Shown here piece after piece: positions 1-12,000 of a DNA stretch of 64,000 nucleotides. Below the pieces are notes generated by a model that was not told the origin of the DNA, ran no database searches, and saw only the letters and a program-made list of their open reading frames with translations. Position 1 is the stretch's first letter; every line of letters starts with the position of its first letter. A program made the position numbers and the translations under genes. Origin of the DNA: Strigops habroptila (lineage: Eukaryota > Chordata > Aves > Psittaciformes > Psittacidae); contig NC_044283.2 in assembly GCF_004027225.2 (NCBI RefSeq), positions 34,044,207 to 34,108,206 on the forward strand. The letters are read 5' to 3'.

Positions 1-3000
1 TTATTTTCCTGTAGATCTTTAAACTGCTACTGCCACCCCCAAGGAGCAGGGGGAAAGGGGACAAAGCATGACCGCCATGCGAGCTCACTGAGGAGAGGTT
101 CAGTGGCTGGCATTGACGTGCTGCACAGCATCCTTCAGCACAGCTATACGCTGCCTCCTGCAGAAAGCTTGCTGAAGAAAAGCCCTCCTCGAGGTTATCA
201 GGTGTGTTGGTCACAGTACATCCAGTGAAAGAGTAGAAGAGGCTTGAAGTACCTCTACTGCTTCTGGTAGTTTGACTGTTCAAAAACGCAGACACGTTCC
301 CGTTCTCCTCTGAAAAGCCAGATGGCAGAACTTTCGTGTCATCCCTCACTCTGAAGAAAAGAGAATACAAAGGAAAATCTGTGATTCTTACAGCACAATA
401 TGGTATGGTGTAACATACTGTAACGTACCATAGGATGCCATGACATAACGTAGTCCATGGCTACCGGCTCTAGGCATCCCTGCAGGAGCAGGTGGCTGGA
501 CCAACTGACGTCCAGAGGTCCCTGCCAGCCTCAGCCAGCCCGTGAGGCTGTCTGTAACCTTTCCCTATCCCTGGGGCACTTCTTTTATTTAAAGACTGCT
601 GGTCCACCCTCATGCAGCAGTATTTGCTCTAGATAGATATAATATTTATATCCACACTTTGAAAGGTCTCAGTTGTTTTTTACTCTTTACAATGAACTAC
701 TTTTCCTTGTCATATTCCTAGCTGGAAGCCAGATGATCAGAGAAGACTAAATTCAACACAGCAGAAGTTCTCATGCATATTTATGACAGACTCAGCTGAT
801 GCCTCTGATCTGAACACATGACACCATTTATGCTACAGGGCTACGGGCAGCAGTTCAGGATAGCAAAGATTTCAGGATATAAAAACTTAAGTCACAAAAA
901 ATATATGTTTTTAATAAAAGTATAATACACAATACCATACAGCTGGATGTACTGCTTTAACCGTCTGCTTTCTGCTGCAGTAATGACTAGGATCATCTTA
1001 AGGTACCATCAGTGCAGGTAAGACGTATCAGAGGTTTAGCTTAGATACAGAAAACTTGATTATTGTATGCACCAGTATCCAGCCTAAGGAGGTATCGGTA
1101 CCAAAAAGGCAATCTGGTATGGAAATAAACACGTACAAAAATCCTTTTTATTTTTTTAATCATACTTCACAAACTATTTACTCTTCATATTTAATTGACT
1201 AGAAATTGACTTTTTCCTTTCAGAACTATACAGAATCCGACCAAAGTTAACAGTAGTTACATTTCAGCATAAGTGTATAGAGAGATGAGGCACAACTCAG
1301 AAGCCAAACCACACGTTCTGTGGTGTTCTTCAAACATTTGAAGAGTCTCAGGAACAAGGAATTCTACTGGAAACTTCTAAATTACCCTGTAACAATGTCC
1401 ATGGAATAATTGCCCATGGATAGAAATTATTCACAACTGCTGCAGGAGAAAAATCACTAAAATATGTGTTTAAAAATACTTAAATTCCACCAGAATGAAA
1501 CAATTACCTAACATTGCAGACCAAAGAGGAAAGAAAATACGCCTCTTCCATAGTGACATTCTGTTCACACTCAGGGACAAATTTATTATCCTCTGCTATC
1601 TTCAGAATCACATTTTTTCCTGCTTTTGACGATTTATACATCCGGAAATTTCTATTCTTCGTGTAAACTCCTACAGGAAAACAAATATTTCTTAACATAA
1701 CAATGCTGGCTAGGGTTTAAGATGCTGAGCACTTGTAAATGAAATCCTCTCCCTGAGACTCCGCTAAGGGTCTAAGGAATGGACAAAAACTATTACTAAC
1801 TTTGGCTCACATCCCATAGAAGAAATGCAACAAAGAAAGATCATGCACACAGGTACACCTTTATGTTACAGAAGAATTAAGACAAACACTCAAGACCTCT
1901 AAGTAGGCATTTTAATCATTCTGACATTCTCACTGCTAAAAGCTTCCCTTCAGTATAAGAAATTAGTGCTTTCATGCTTTGTGAAATACAACCGAGCATA
2001 AAAAGCTGCACAATTATTTTAACCAGAAGGGACTTAATATTCATCAAACTTTCTGTTTTCTGTGGACCAGACACCACTTGTCTGAAGCATGTATCAGGAA
2101 AATCTGATTCCAATCTCAAACAACAAAAAAATGAACAGCTATCTTAACCATTGCCTGATCTGTCTATGAATTTATTGAGGTGGGTGCTTCCTTTGTAGGT
2201 TGCATTTAATTTTCATGAAGATGAAAGAGCTTAAAGAATTCATACAACAAGAATGTCACATAGCTTTCTATCACTGCAGCTATTTTGATTTTCGCTTTCC
2301 AGTTTTGAGGTAAGGTGTAACAAATGCTGAGGATGGTTAATCAGGGGAGACTAACACCAAATTCTTAAGAGATGATGCAGTAAACAATTTGGTTTTCTTT
2401 AATTTCTGTTCACTAATATGCTTGAAGGAATCCTGAACAGTAGGTACGAAGTAATCCTTCTGACTCAGTAATGGAGAAGCCTGCTATAGGGCCAACTTTG
2501 GGATTATGTTTCAACAAATCAGACATACTGAAGAGGCCAGCAATAAAAGTGATCCTGAATTCCATGAGAAGAATTTGAGAGAAAGGGGGTTGGTTCTCCA
2601 GAGAAATCTGAGAAAAAATGCAAGATGAAGTCCTCAAGTACATAACACACTGCTGTGCAAATGCGTGCTAAGCTGTTTCCATTTCATTAAGCCAAGGCAA
2701 AAGGCAGAGACACCAGATATGGGGATGGAAAAGGGTGCAACATTAGTTTGACTATGGGCGTTGTGCTCCTGGAGATTTTTAACATTTTAATACCATGAAC
2801 AGGTGAAGCCCAGCAGGGCCATGAAGTGCCCAACCCAAAATTTCTATTATTCCGTCTTTAAAATCTGCCATTCCAAAGAGGGGAGGAAGGCTCAATGCAT
2901 ACACGAAGAATAATACAGAAGGCCGCACCTTCCATAATGAAGCAGCTTCTAATTCAACTGAAATAACAAAAATGCAATATATATGCTATCCTCTTCTAAC

Positions 3001-6000
3001 CCAACTAAGAGCACTAAGTCCCTAGGACCAAGATTAGAGTCTTGTGTGGCAAAAGTTTCTTCAAACTTCAGAAAAAGAATTAAATATAATAATAGAAGTG
3101 CCATGGACCAGAATTTAAGAGTCCTTTAAAGTACAGCATTTATGATCACAGTTTCAGCATATATTATATTTGCTTTAAATTCTGACTGTAGGGACAACGA
3201 TATAAACACTGCTGTTCTTACTGTCTGTAATCAAAGATTAAGGAACATCCATTTTTGCAACCTCTCTAACATCCCGAAGAGGTTTAAAATCACTTCTTAC
3301 ACTTACCTAGATCCACAAAAAGTTGCTTGTTGCCACCTTTATCATTTACTATTAGAAAAGAAAATTCCAAATTTTCTCCCTGGCGTGATGTTTCCATATC
3401 CTTTGTTTTGTGAGCAATGGCTGGCCAGTCTTTGGAGACATCTCCAACAGCTGTGAGGTTTGTAAGAGAACCATCTGATCCAACTCCTTCTGCAGAACAC
3501 TTGAAAACATGTCCTGCTCCTTCTTCTGGAATCACAGCAGCAGTGTTGTTACTCTCTATTAACCTTATGGCAGGCTGCAGAATCCTCCTCACAAAGTTAC
3601 CTTAAAAACGAACAAACAGGAAAACCTCAACGCATTTAACAGTCAAGAAAGAACAGTTCCTGTGCAAACATTCTTCAAAACAGCCAAGATGGAAGTGGTT
3701 GGAGTTTGGGGTTTCTTTTCCCACCTTCTGGATTTAAAAGAAAAAATGAAATCTTTTGACCAGCCCAGAGCACAAAATGGTTCTGGTTAGTGACTGAGAA
3801 ACCCATGCTTGGCAACGACTCTACTCAACTTTTTTAAGCATAAGAAAATAAACACTTGTGTGTATATGAATTGTATCATACAGCCACAACCTTCCCCTTT
3901 ACTACTGAGAATGGAGAGAACTGAGAAGCGAGGTGGCTTGGCACTTTTGACACTTGACAGCATTTTGTATTTTTGTATGTAAATTCATTGATCTCCACAG
4001 CATTCCTGTGGCCTACATGATCTCTTGTACTTTCTCACATGAGCTATGAACTCAGTCCCTGTATTTTAACTCTAACTAGTAACTAATTCCAAATATTATA
4101 TACTAAATGGTTTTAATCATATTTAATTTTAAGCCCATGCACTTTGTGCATGTCTCCTGACATTAAATGCTTATGAAACAATATAATCCAAGACGTGATA
4201 GTCCATATCCTAGTTTATCCCACATAAATACAACTGATCTTAAATATTTATTAGATAGAACACAATGATTAATTTTAAAAAAAGACAACACTTCAATGTG
4301 TCTAAAAAATATATTACCCCTTTTAAGCTTAATATTAGGCAAAATCTTTCTGACACTTCAAAGAATATATATATTTTCCTATAGATTCTGGGAAATCACT
4401 TTCTGAAGTTATCTGCCTTTTTAGTTTTTTACTACAGCAAAGGCAAAGGCAGAACATGAATACACAATCTCTGTATTTTAAGACTGACAGTAAACTTGAC
4501 AAATTCACGTCACAGTGGAGACACATAACACTTAACTAATGGGCCAGAATGAACAGTTCAAGCATCTACTGAAAGTACAGACTAATACAATTTACTTAAC
4601 AAGATCATGGGTTAAAATTGCTGTCATACCAAACTATTCATTATCCATGTATTACTTTAGAGTTTTATAGTGGCAGAGGAGTTAAAGACCATACTTTTGA
4701 ACTAAAAATTGCAGTAATCCCATTTAATCTTTGGGGTTTGTAGCTGTTACCACGGTGCCGCATAAGAAATAACTGCTCTGTGTCAACTTGGGGCTCGCAG
4801 CCAATATTATAAGCAACCACAAATGCTAGTTATAGAAAAAGTAAGTAGAAGATGAGTTGAGAAATAACGAGGCTTAATGAAATAGAAATCATTAGTAACT
4901 TCTGCTGGGAATAGGTATTTGTTTCCACATATAAGTCCATTAAATATTCAAATGTGAGAAGGCTCTGTACAAAGTCAAAACCTCACTTTTTATTTCTAGG
5001 TGTAAGAGAAAAGAACGCACTTACCAACATGAATATTATCCTTAAATACAGCCTTTTGGGGTAGAAATATTAAGTGTCGACTAAATTTTTCATCAGTACT
5101 GGAATCTAAATTCAAGACATCTTTGGCTGAACAATTTACATCATAAAGTTCTTTTAAGTTTTGGCTGACAAGCTGAAATTATAAACATTAATCATGCTAT
5201 TTTCTCTAGCGTTTTTAACAGTAGCATCTATAAAACCTAACACAAATGCAGACTCTACATCTTTTTTTTCCACATTTTTTTTCTCATTTTGAGCATACAA
5301 TTAATTTGAACTAACTCATAACTGATAGAAAATTGTAACCAAATTTGACATAGATTGTATTTGCTGAAACAAACAAGTCACTGAATATACTAACGGTGAT
5401 AAGCTGAGCAGATTTTCAGTTTTTCGGGTCAAAGTTTAATTTAGTGGCTTTATCTTCTGGGTTTTTTTTTTTCCCCTGCAAAGCACTTCACACCCACAAT
5501 GACAATGTTTGCAATCCAGGCTTACCTAAATTGGAAGACAGACACTATCATGATCTAAAGGGCTGGTATGCTAATTCACTGGTATGACTTAGCTAACTCA
5601 TTGCTATGACTCAGTGAGCACTAACTAAGCAGAAAACTTCAAGATGTCTGGCTCTACAGTAGCTCTAAAAACCTACAAGCTAAGCTTGCGATTAGTGATG
5701 TTTAGGACTGGGACTCAGAACCCAGGAGTCTGGAAGCCTAGGGTTTTACCATCTCAGATTCCCCACCCAGCAAATCCAAAGTTCTCTTCTTAACCCGAGG
5801 AATCTCCAGATTTCTGCATTGCTCTGCAATGGAGTAAACCCCTCAAGATTCTGTATCAATGAAGGGGTCTTTACAAAGGAAGGACCTCAACCATCTTTTT
5901 CTTTCTCTCCTTTCTAGCTAGGGACATGCAAGCATCAGAAGTCTCACAAATAACTTAAAGAGATTTTACTGGAACAGATGTTCTTCTAAAAACCTGCTTT

Positions 6001-9000
6001 ATTTTCTAATATCTGTCATTGAATTTGCAGTGGATCCCATTTTCCAACCAAATTTGCAATAAAATGGAAATTTGCACTATTAAATAAAATGGATAATTAA
6101 CAAAGATATTCAACTTCAGGCACCAAATTGGTAAGTGCAGCCACATGATGTTCTCTACATAGTCATTTAACTCAACTATAATGAATGGCCATCTGAAGAC
6201 ACCTAAAATCAGGAGGGATTTATTTAAGCCTTGATATATGACTGCACCAGCTGGCAAAAGAAATTAACTGAGGAGTATATGAATGGAACTTTTATCGATG
6301 CTACCCTGAAAAATACTGAAACATTCCTTCAGTTTTACAGCTTTGAAGTGGCAGAGCACATAAAACAATCTGCAAGAGCAAACTTTTATTAGTAAACCTG
6401 TACAGTGTTGTACAGCATTGTACAGTGAATTCCATTGTACAGCATTCCAACAACCATCATTCTCTATTTTTCACTTTCACTTAAAGAGAGTCTTTCCTTT
6501 CACTAAAACAGTACTTTTTACTTAATTAAAAATAACCACTAGGCCTACAATACTTTTTCATTTTACTCCAGAATAATGAAGATAAAGTGGTGAATACTTT
6601 GGTTCGAATTAAATCAGGAATGAATTCATAATAATCTACAACATGACTTTGCTCCAGTTTACCTCAATTAACTTTGCAACCATACTCTTGCCATCTGCAT
6701 CAGGATTTGCTGGTTTGTAGAACTCCAAATCAAAATAAAGTTTGCAAGCATCTTTTTCAGGAATTACTTCATAGCAATGCATAAGACTTGTTTTATAACC
6801 TTTGCTAAGGAAAAACAAAACCAAATCACAACCTCTCAAGATAAACATTACACATACTTATCAGTTGCAAACAAGGATCCCACAACATTCAATCAATCAC
6901 TCATACCAAGAAAAAAGGTAGCAACCCTATAATCCTTTGAAAAAAAAAAAGTAACTAACTTCAGCACCAAATATCAACAAAGACATGTGTCTGGCCTAGA
7001 ATTTAGGTTTGTATTCTCCTCCCCATGCCCTCCAAGTCTTACAATATATACTGTCCACAGAAATGCTGTTGAGACCTTAAGGAATGACAGAAAAACCCCC
7101 TTAAAACTCAAAAGTAAAGAACTTAATAAGTTATCACTGAGATTATACAGACTTTTTTCCAACTACATTAAAAATTAATCTCATTTTCAATTTGAGAAAA
7201 AAAAACAAGCTTACTTTTCATACAAAAATTGACTCTTAGATTTCTTTTACCTCATAACCAAATCTTTTATTGCAAAACAAATAAAAGGGAAAAAAAGTTT
7301 AGTGCATGATCAAGTTGCCAATACTTGAAACTACAGAACACAAACACAAACCCATAAATCGCTAACTACCATTTATATTAATGCCCATTTAAATTGAAAT
7401 ATCACTAATCATAGAAATATGTTTGTGTCACATGTTGGCATGATTCTCTGAGGAAACCTGGCAGCAAAAGCAAATCTACTGCTATAAGATTTAAGTTCAT
7501 TAGACACAGTCCTTAATTCACAGGGAATAACTGCAGTCTGCAACTCAAAAGAAAGTTGAAACTCAGTATAGAATAGATTGGTTTGTCCCTATGAAGATTT
7601 TCGCCATGGCCAAGATGAAACCTCAGCTACCTATTACAGCTCCATGCTAGTCAGAGCAGCAGATGGCTACAGAGAATAGCTATCCAGTAAGAACTATTAC
7701 TGGATAATAGTATAACCACTACACTGCTATCTTACAGTAACATCTAGGATACTTTTTCAAATACTCACGTGTAATAAAACCAGAGCTCTTTATATGATGT
7801 CACAAGGTAAAACCTCTGTCCACTTTGTGTATTCTTTTCCAAGGCAAATACATGAACATCCTTTTAAAGTAAAAATATTGAAGGGTTTTTTATTCAAAGA
7901 ACCAGTTAAAGTTTTCAGAACTTCCTATTTGACATTACTTTGTTTGGTCAAAGGTTAGCAGATACTAGGAAACTGTAAGTAGATTATTTATTCTTTTTCA
8001 AGCCAAGTAATGTCTGGTTTTAATTAAGAACATCGTTCTGATTTCAGTTACATAAGTAAAAATGTGAAGCTTTTCTTTCCTCTTCATTAATGTAAACTGT
8101 TTTCTCTGTAAAATCTTCTTTCTTTCTAATCAGTGGCAAGTGCATCTAACAGGAGAAAGAAAAATGTCCTGAAAGGAACAGCCTCATGGTCATGATGGCA
8201 GCATATGGATTTATAGCAAATATTCTTTAGATTCTATATTATTTAAATCCAAAAATGGAAATCTGAAAACACAAAAAAACTACTGCCAAGCCAGTGAGAG
8301 TGCCTTTTGGAAAACAGACTGTCAGGATTACTTAAACACCTAAAAAAGTGTGAAGAAAACCCCAGTATTTTCTTTAAAAAGCAGCAATTAATGTGAAAAG
8401 TATTAAACTGAAAACAGAAGATATGTTTTGCTTAACATTCATTTGGCTCATTACTTCTTATCAGTGAACTTGCTACTCTGACGCCACTGTAGAGTTGTAC
8501 AGTTTTTTCTGCCTCTGCTTCCTGATTCTCTCTTTTTCTTCCTCGTTTTTTTCCTCCTCTTTCTTCCTACTCAACTTTCCCTACCTTCCCATTCTCCTGC
8601 CAACCCTGACAGCTTGTTCATCTTCAGAAGGAACAAATCTATCACTACAATGTTACCAAAAAGCGCTGTTACTGCTAGAGGTTAACATCACATACCAATT
8701 GTATGTTAGTACTTCTCAGAGCTACCTCCAGTGTATCATGATCTCTTATAAAGACAAAAAAACTACTTGCTGTTTCAGGATTGGGAAAAAGGGGGGGGGA
8801 AAAAGAGATCTTGCAATCTGATAAGACTTTATTGCCAACCAAGCTTTTAAGTGAAGCTCAACCTAGAAAGTACCTAAAGAATAGAGACATTCACCAAACA
8901 AATAATATACCTCTTTGCAGGTTTTTACATAATTGAAAGCTTCAGCCTGTCGACAAAATATTTTCCAAACAGGGGATGGCAAAAAGGGTTTGGACAGTGT

Positions 9001-9090
9001 TGGTTTATAAACTGGAGGAAGAGGGTTTCTTTCATAGTAAGATGCTAGTTCTTCTATTTTCTTCAGTCTTTCTTCCCAGCTCCTCTTCAT
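1..9090 (-). CDS. PRIMPOL: PRIMPOL primase-polymerase, 5' part of gene (spliced, runs off left edge)
   Basis: Overall gene entry. PrimPol is an archaeo-eukaryotic-type primase with DNA polymerase activity, in nucleus and mitochondria, that reprimes DNA synthesis beyond lesions and stalled forks. Seven exons were recognised by protein similarity and an eighth tentatively; each junction keeps frame (cumulative coding lengths 180, 272, 414, 562, 856, 1019, 1117 nt). Visible active-site motifs: the DxE pair in KLYFDLEF (Asp116, Glu118), the SxH motif in KFSRHLIF (Ser169, His171), and the third metal-binding Asp in LFVDLG (about residue 284), followed by YTKNRNFRMYKSSK. These match human Asp114/Glu116, Ser167/His169 and Asp280, with offsets of 2-4 residues. 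About 372 of roughly 560 residues are present; the zinc-binding region and RPA-binding tail lie beyond position 1. No frameshift or early stop was seen. The gene is divergent from CASP3. Confidence 0.95.
253..350 (-). CDS. PRIMPOL: PRIMPOL coding exon 7 (tentative)
   Basis: The acceptor TTTTCTTCAG ends at 351. With the preceding AG it restores Arg and the frame. The start of the translation (DDTKVLPSGFSEENG, then FLNSQTT) aligns weakly with the DTLRILTCEPSQ...YFNSIGTS part of human PrimPol. The 3' end is uncertain: I place it at a weak donor (GAG then GTACTT) because similarity fades there and phase 1 would fit. However, the frame stays open to position 1, so a longer exon or a later donor (for example near 86) is possible. 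Confidence 0.6.
1508..1670 (-). CDS. PRIMPOL: PRIMPOL coding exon 6
   Basis: 163 nt, acceptor TTTCCTGTAG, donor GTAATT, phase 2. It encodes VYTKNRNFRMYKSSKAGK, the basic nucleotide- and template-binding segment that follows the third catalytic Asp, then EDNKF and YFLSSLVCNV. It is strongly conserved relative to the known vertebrate protein. Confidence 0.95.
3307..3600 (-). CDS. PRIMPOL: PRIMPOL coding exon 5 (third catalytic Asp)
   Basis: 294 nt, acceptor TTTTTAAG, donor GTAAGTGT, phase 1 on both sides. It begins NFVRRILQPAIRL, then runs through about 60 poorly conserved residues (a linker in the vertebrate family), and ends with FSFLIVNDKGG and KQLFVDLG, whose Asp (about residue 284) is the third metal-binding carboxylate. 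The variable middle keeps an open frame, so this is a functional rather than decayed exon. Confidence 0.94.
5025..5172 (-). CDS. PRIMPOL: PRIMPOL coding exon 4 (SxH motif)
   Basis: 148 nt, acceptor AATTTCAG, donor GTAAGTGC, phase 1. It encodes LYDVNCSAKDVLNLDSS followed by DEKFSRHLIF. Ser169 and His171 form motif II, which contacts the incoming nucleotide. It ends KDNIHVG, with the Gly split by the intron and completed by GT at the next acceptor. No start codon is present, so it is invisible to ORF scanning. Confidence 0.93.
6663..6804 (-). CDS. PRIMPOL: PRIMPOL coding exon 3 (DxE catalytic motif)
   Basis: 142 nt, acceptor TTTCCTTAG, donor GTAAAC, ending in phase 0 after KLIE. It contains HCYEVIPE and the catalytic KLYFDLEF, whose Asp116 and Glu118 bind the catalytic metal, then the conserved KPANPDADGK loop. 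All key residues are intact. Confidence 0.95.
7769..7860 (-). CDS. PRIMPOL: PRIMPOL coding exon 2
   Basis: 92 nt. The acceptor is TTTAAAAG (intron ending at 7861) and the donor is GTGAGT starting at 7768, phase 2. It translates as DVHVFALE...GQRFYLVTSY...LWFYYT, matching the first beta-strands of the PrimPol catalytic core. The track does not show it as an ORF because it is short and lacks an ATG; it was found by reading the intron gap between the flanking exons on the minus strand. Confidence 0.92.
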
Positions 9091-9095
9091 TTGTC
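8911..9095 (-). CDS. PRIMPOL: PRIMPOL coding exon 1 (start codon exon)
   Basis: The start codon is the CAT at 9088-9090 read on the minus strand. It begins MKRSWEERLKKIEELASYY, which aligns from the first residue with the known PrimPol N-terminus, and that decides the start. The exon carries only 5 nt of 5'UTR after the acceptor (TTGCTTCAG, intron ending at 9096). It encodes exactly 60 residues, ending YVKTCKE, before a GTATAT donor, phase 0. The N-terminal helix and the VYKPTLSKP segment are typical of PrimPol. Confidence 0.95.
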
Positions 9096-9096
9096 C

Positions 9097-12000
9097 TGAA
9101 GCAATAACAAATAGTAAAATAACTATCAATTTTTGTTTGTGACTCCATTTTAATATATCCTGTACTTATCACTGCTTTGAATTCCAGTTTTGTTGAACGT
9201 AATTTATTTACTGAGAGTAGCCAGTATTCTAAATCAACACCTAACCTTGCTATGATGTTCATTTTCACATTAAATCTTTCCACACAGTTTTAGAAGTAAC
9301 AGATCTCCATATTAGTACTATCGAAGATAAACAACAGAGTAGACGTTAATAAGGCGAGGTGTAGGAAGTTTCTTTTTTGTTTACAGAATGGTATTATATT
9401 CCTTCTCAAAAAAATACATGAACTGTGTTAACCAGCCACACAGCATTAGTAAGGAGTGAAAAAATACTATTATTTCTGATTTATGGTTGGAGAGACAAAT
9501 GAGATAGGTAATTAATTTGTATAAGTAGCACAGTACTTGATGTCCTGAGAAAAATTAAGGTATCAGTAACGCTAGCTCTGAACTCTGTATCGCAAAGAAA
9601 TGAAATCCAAAACGAGGGCTCCATTCTCCGCTGCCAACCTTTGCTACTCATCAGTAACACTGTTTAAAATCTCATGTACTTTCTTGCAAATTTAAGGTAG
9701 CAATCTTATCTCTTTTCAAGAAATAGCACCTGATGCAGTAGTGCTTGCTATCTTGCAAACTTTCAACTTCTAGTTACACAAGTAATCCAAATGTTACGAA
9801 GTAACATAGGAAAGCATAAACACAACATTAACAAGTTTAATTAACTCTAATTTTTTTCTGGAAAATTCATTGCTCCTCTGAACACTTGCAAATCGGTAAA
9901 GAGCACTGCTAAGAAACTGTGAAACAGAGAAACAGGGGCAAGAAGCAACCAAGATGAAGGGGCACCTTTTGGTTTTGCCCTGCAGTAACTACTCAGTTCT
10001 TGTAACAACCTCACAGTTGCAATGAAAGATAAAAATGAGACAAAAATGACACTGACCCTGCCCAAAAGTGTTCAAACCTTTAACAAACTGCATCCACAAG
10101 GTGAGTGTAAGTATTTAAATATTCTTGTGGGCTGTGAAGCTCCAATTTTACATCTAAGCTTGCCTGTCTTTTGACAGTTTAGTGGCTATCTCAAGTCTGA
10201 ATAATAAAATGGTTTTTCTCCAACAGGGATCAAACATATTCTCTCTACAGACCTTGTCAGTCTCCTGATCCATGAATTTCCTCCACTTCCTTTTCAGGCA
10301 ATTAGTTTCTTCCTTGGGAATTAAAAATGCAATTATAGACAGCGATCAGCAATTCTCAGAACTGCTAGCAGAACCCTCAGTTTCATATTGATGCTGTTGG
10401 CCCTGTGGTAAATTAAGTGGGTGCAAATGACTTTCCCACAAGATGGCCCTTAAAAAGAAGCGAAACAAAGGAGAATTTCCATAATTCTCTATTCATTTTA
10501 AACTTCCTAGTTAGATCAGGACATATTTTTGCAGAAACACAGCTGAGCGGATATCTGAACCTGGGACAAGGCTGGTGACCCTTACTTTAAACTGAGATCT
10601 ATCACTTCTTGCAGTCCAAACACTCTTAGACTATGAGCAGCCCAATATATCTTTTCAACGTAACTTCAGCTATACCTAACACAACACATGTATTTAGAGC
10701 ATGTACAATTTACCCCTACAGACCACGTGTAACACAGCGTAAGCAGCCTTCTGAGTTTACTGGCAAATTCCCACTTCATCCTCCTCTCTTCTGTCCCACC
10801 AGAAGTAAGGGAGTACTTACTTTTACTTTACTCTCCAGAAATAAATGTCCTCCCTGACACATTTGGACTTCAGTGTTCCTGACTCAGCAGGATATTCGCA
10901 TAAAGTGCCTAGGAAAATGTGACTCCTGGGAGATGACTTAAAGAACCTGCTATTTCGTTTTCCTTTTTTGAGGGAAGAAGTGATGATGCCAGCAGACATC
11001 TTCTGTTTTTATACCTTGGATGGCTGGGGGATTTTTTGGTTGTTTGGGTTTTTATTTTTAGACAAATGAACTTGCCATTTCAGAAGTGGTGATCTGCTCC
11101 CTCATGCTATGGGGGAAAAGACAAATGCATCATTTCATCGTATGTGTCCCTGCACTGTAGTACGAAAAACAATACCACAGAAAACACACACACACCAAAA
11201 AACCCAAACAACCCATGCTAAAAAATCTATAATGATTGTGACACACTATCCACAGCTGCTGAGAAATGAAGCTTAGACATGCAAATCAACTGCTACTCAA
11301 AATAACATGATTACATTGGTTTTCTGGCCAGTGTGTATGATGCAACATCAGCTACTGATTTCAGCCTTAGAATAATATGTTAAATAACTCTCCCTGGTGC
11401 TAAATTCCTTAATGTTAGTAAAAATTAGCTTAGTTATACTTATGATGAGCTAAACTGTGGCATACTGAAATTTTCTACTCATCTTCCCTCAACAATAACA
11501 AGGAGCATCAAATTTTCATCTTGAGCTCCTAACAGGAGAAGTAGCTTCTACAATTCAGATTTGAGGAATTTTGTGCAAAATGCAGGATATTACACCTGGT
11601 GATGAGACCTCAAAAAGTAGGCTAGTGCCTGCTGGGAGAAGCTGGAAAACTTAAGTTTCTAATGTTAAACTTACTCTGACTCCTGGTCAATGTACTAACT
11701 AACTGACCTGAAAGCTGATGATGAAGCTGAAACCTCAGCTTCAGAGAGCTGTTGCGTAAGGTTGAAAGGCAGGGCAGTGGGACACCAGCAGGCAGGTATA
11801 TTCAGATGATATATGTCAATCGGTTGTACGATTTCCAAGCTTCCACCACGCGGTGGTGGGAGAAAAACCCCACCCTAAGTGGAAGGTCTTGCTCTAATAG
11901 AGTCCAGTACATCCATGCTTCCCCAGCTCACTGAAATCTGAAAGATAGCCTCTCACTTGGTAATCATCCCCATGAACTACTCAAGATGGCGATTATCTTT

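Larger units (their letters stand above)
351..8910 (-). other. PRIMPOL: PRIMPOL introns between coding exons
   Basis: Introns at about 351-1507, 1671-3306, 3601-5024, 5173-6662, 6805-7768 and 7861-8910. They are AT-rich with scattered T and A runs and hold no recognisable CR1 copy or RNA gene. Points of note are a small inverted repeat near 399-432, a TGTACAG cluster near 6398-6442 and an AAGTGA tandem near 6467-6482. The other 60-100 codon open frames here are overlaps with exons or chance. Confidence 0.85.

Noticed and set aside
3142..3605. Plus-strand frames overlapping PRIMPOL exon 5
   Set aside because: Opposite-strand shadows of a conserved exon.
6399..6420. TGTACA words as a glucocorticoid or androgen response element
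   Set aside because: The half-site spacing is 4 bp or more rather than the required 3 bp.
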